DNA of 7,101 bases, taken from positions 1-7,101 of the forward strand of contig MWAR01000474.1 of NCBI GenBank assembly GCA_002068715.1, given 5' to 3'. Made by a program: the position numbers and the translations under genes. The number at the start of each line of letters is the position of its first letter. Positions within the stretch are counted from its first letter, which is position 1. This DNA is from a bacterium ADurb.Bin374 (lineage in GTDB: Bacteria; Riflebacteria; Ozemobacteria; Ozemobacterales; Ozemobacteraceae). Shown piece after piece: positions 6,576-7,101 of this stretch. Under the pieces are notes generated by a model that was not told where the DNA came from, did not search any database, and was given only the letters and a program-made list of their open reading frames with translations.

Positions 6576-7101
6576 AATGCCCGGAGTGCGGTCAGTCGCT
6601 CCCTGAAATCGCGGGCAAGTGTCCGAACTGCCAGGCCCAGACCGATGGGGGCTTCGGCGACGTCCTGCCGCCGCGCGCTTCTCAGCGGGATGTTTCGACG
6701 AGCATGTCGCTCCGCCTCTCGCAGCTCATCCGGACCGTCAACCGCCTTTTCAGCGCCGGCCCCGCGGCCGATCTGTCCATCGCGAACCGGCTCGAGCGTG
6801 TGTTCGCATCACCGGAACTCTGGCTGTCCCTCATCGTTCCCGGCGCCGGCCATTTTTACCTCGGGCGGGTCATTTCAGCCATCGGCATTTTCGTCATCAC
6901 GATCGGAGTTCTTGCAGGATTGTTCTTGCTGGCCATCGATGAATTCGCCGACATCACAATGCCCCTAGCCTTTGTCGGTGTCTTTCTAGGCATCGTCCAC
7001 ATGCATGCCTGGTCGACCGGAGCGCGCCAGCGAAATTGGGCCGTGCGATGCATGCCGCGGCCGACGGCTGTGATCCTCATTCTTGTCGGCCTCGGCCTCC
7101 A
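6572..7101 (+). CDS. Zinc-ribbon membrane protein (partial, C terminus off window)
   Basis: An open frame of 176 codons running to the window edge, starting at a GTG that overlaps the GTPase stop in the sequence GTGA. The first residues are a zinc ribbon: C3-x2-C6 and C17-x2-C20 (CPEC and CPNC). A polar linker of about 60 residues follows, with an amphipathic stretch near 46-78. After this come hydrophobic segments at about 83-97, 100-122, 129-147 and from 165 on. The first includes PGAGHFYLGR (90-99), which resembles the proline-glycine turn of small multi-span proteins of the TM2/DUF5683 kind. No Shine-Dalgarno precedes the GTG, so re-initiation by ribosomes finishing the GTPase is likely. 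The zinc ribbon directly after the GTG supports this start. An ATG at 6704 would lose it. The protein is probably anchored in the inner membrane with the ribbon in the cytoplasm. I do not recognise a named family; the function is unknown. Confidence 0.78.
   Translation, partial: MKCPECGQSLPEIAGKCPNCQAQTDGGFGDVLPPRASQRDVSTSMSLRLSQLIRTVNRLFSAGPAADLSIANRLERVFASPELWLSLIVPGAGHFYLGRVISAIGIFVITIGVLAGLFLLAIDEFADITMPLAFVGVFLGIVHMHAWSTGARQRNWAVRCMPRPTAVILILVGLGL

Overview
This is a GC-rich bacterial window (composition judged by eye). It holds five protein genes: three complete and two cut by the window ends. Homology patterns are clearly bacterial. The exported nuclease suggests a cell that secretes proteins by the Sec route. 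Nothing seen fixes the phylum. No tRNA, rRNA, CRISPR array, insertion sequence or integrase was found, and no gene-free stretch exceeds 300 bases.

Left part, minus strand. Positions 1610 down to 1 encode the N-terminal 536 residues of the replicative DNA polymerase III alpha subunit (dnaE): the PHP domain plus the first part of the polymerase core. The gene runs off the left edge. Upstream of it, on the same strand but behind its own perfect hairpin terminator, is a complete gene for an exported endonuclease I (EndA/NucM-type) protein at 2774-1845. It has a signal peptide and a visible -10 box and Shine-Dalgarno.

Right part, plus strand. A short divergent region (2775-2908) leads into three tightly packed genes. 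The first encodes a two-AAA-domain Clp/Hsp100 ATPase that begins directly at the D1 module and has no Clp N-domain. The second, overlapping its end, encodes a dynamin-like large GTPase with one hydrophobic paddle-like segment. The third starts at a GTGA overlap with the GTPase stop codon. It encodes a protein with an N-terminal four-cysteine zinc ribbon and several membrane segments, and it runs off the right edge.

The overlaps indicate one transcription unit with coupled translation. A protein-remodelling ATPase, a membrane-remodelling GTPase and a zinc-ribbon membrane protein together suggest a membrane-associated machine, for example for membrane maintenance, stress protection or disassembly of GTPase assemblies. 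This joint function is inference; I do not recognise the trio as a named system. It is the part of the window most worth a second look.
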